A stretch of DNA of 37,746 nt, taken from Actinospineispora spinosispora DSM 44797 (GTDB lineage: Bacteria > Actinomycetota > Actinomycetes > Mycobacteriales > Pseudonocardiaceae). The notes beneath the pieces were generated by a model that saw nothing but the letters and a program-made list of their open reading frames with translations, made no database searches and had not been told where the DNA came from. Both the position numbers and the translations under genes were made by a program. The stretch lies in contig NZ_KE386837.1 in the NCBI RefSeq assembly GCF_000429025.1, positions 73,043 through 110,788 of the forward strand. The letters are read 5' to 3'. Positions 37,504 to 37,746 of this stretch are shown one piece after another. Every line of letters starts with the position of its first letter. Position 1 is the stretch's first letter.

Positions 37504-37746
37504 GGCCGTCTACCCCGAAGGGGCGCCGCAGGCCTAGCCGGAGTGGGCACTCACGACAGCTTTTCCGTCGTGAGGGTCCACTCCGGCTATAGGCGGCCTC
37601 AGCACTCACGAGGACCCCGAGGCCGTGCACTCTGTGCACGCGGTCGGGACCACGGCCCCGTACCCGGCTTAGCCCGTGCCCGGCTCCAAGGCATCTCGGC
37701 TTCGCCGTCGACTCGTGAGTGGCAAGGGCGCCTATAGGCGCCCGGA
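37491..37746. repeat. Composite inverted-repeat element, copy C (cut by window edge)
   Basis: Left unit 37491-37611 (121 nt), 101-nt spacer (37612-37712) and the first 34 nt of the right unit (37713 to the end). It is collinear with copy A but diverged in the left unit. Its linker ACAGCTTTTCCGT is the exact complement of the linker in copy B. It overlaps the end of the P450 gene. The right unit breaks off at GGCGCCCGGA. Confidence 0.9.

Overview
This is high-GC DNA with abundant GTG starts, 4-nt ATGA/GTGA gene overlaps and actinobacterial marker families (SepH/DUF3071, DUF2537, DUF397, an IniB-type N-terminus, SCO6880, a mycobacterial-type SerC). It reads as the chromosome of a filamentous or mycolate-related actinomycete, most likely Pseudonocardiales. 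The genus cannot be fixed from the sequence alone. No tRNA, rRNA, CRISPR array, transposase, integrase or relaxase was seen.

Region 1 (1-9012, minus strand) is a tightly coupled operon for a type IV secretion/conjugation-like apparatus. In transcription order it encodes a TcpC/VirB8-like protein with about 27 Gln-Pro pentapeptide repeats, a ParA/MinD-like P-loop protein, a 73-aa protein, a VirB6-like polytopic membrane protein, an SCO6880-family protein, a VirB4-like ATPase, a VirB1-like transglycosylase fused to an ARB_07466-type domain, a membrane-anchored protein, and the N-terminus of a Pro-rich protein that runs off the left edge. A perfect 50-nt palindrome lies between SCO6880 and the ATPase.

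Region 2 (9013-15150) holds an AbiEi-like/endonuclease-like protein bracketed by two copies of one palindrome, a glutamate-cysteine ligase family enzyme, and the conserved block SpoU/TrmH methyltransferase, DUF2537, SepH. A DUF397 remnant lies upstream of sepH.

Region 3 (15265-22318) separates sepH from serC, which are close together in mycobacteria. It contains a small membrane protein, a PucR-type regulator with a possible leader peptide, two tandem tiny secreted proteins sharing a new-looking Cys motif, an FAD amino-acid-oxidase-like enzyme coupled to an MFS transporter, and two ADP-ribosylglycohydrolases.

Region 4 (22426-27781) holds serC, a divergent FAD monooxygenase, and a three-gene FecBCD/BtuFCD-type ABC importer.

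Region 5 (27934-33677) is an envelope-flavoured stretch: a membrane protein, an IniB-like protein with a secreted L,D-transpeptidase, a membrane pseudokinase, and a divergent DEAD-box RNA helicase.

Region 6 (33737-37503) holds two coupled DUF202 proteins divergent from an MFS exporter across a strong inverted-repeat operator, then an SRPBCC protein and a cytochrome P450 resembling CYP124/125.

The most unusual feature is the intergenic DNA. A family of hairpin elements with termini CGTGAGTG...CACTCACG occurs as single hairpins (3765-3814, 33691-33734). It also occurs as 121-nt double hairpins arranged as inverted repeats around a roughly 100-nt spacer: 13625-13968, a partial copy at 24838-25008, and 37491 to the window end. 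Two further palindrome families occur as pairs bracketing genes. Several genes take their stop codon from such an element or lie within a few bases of one.
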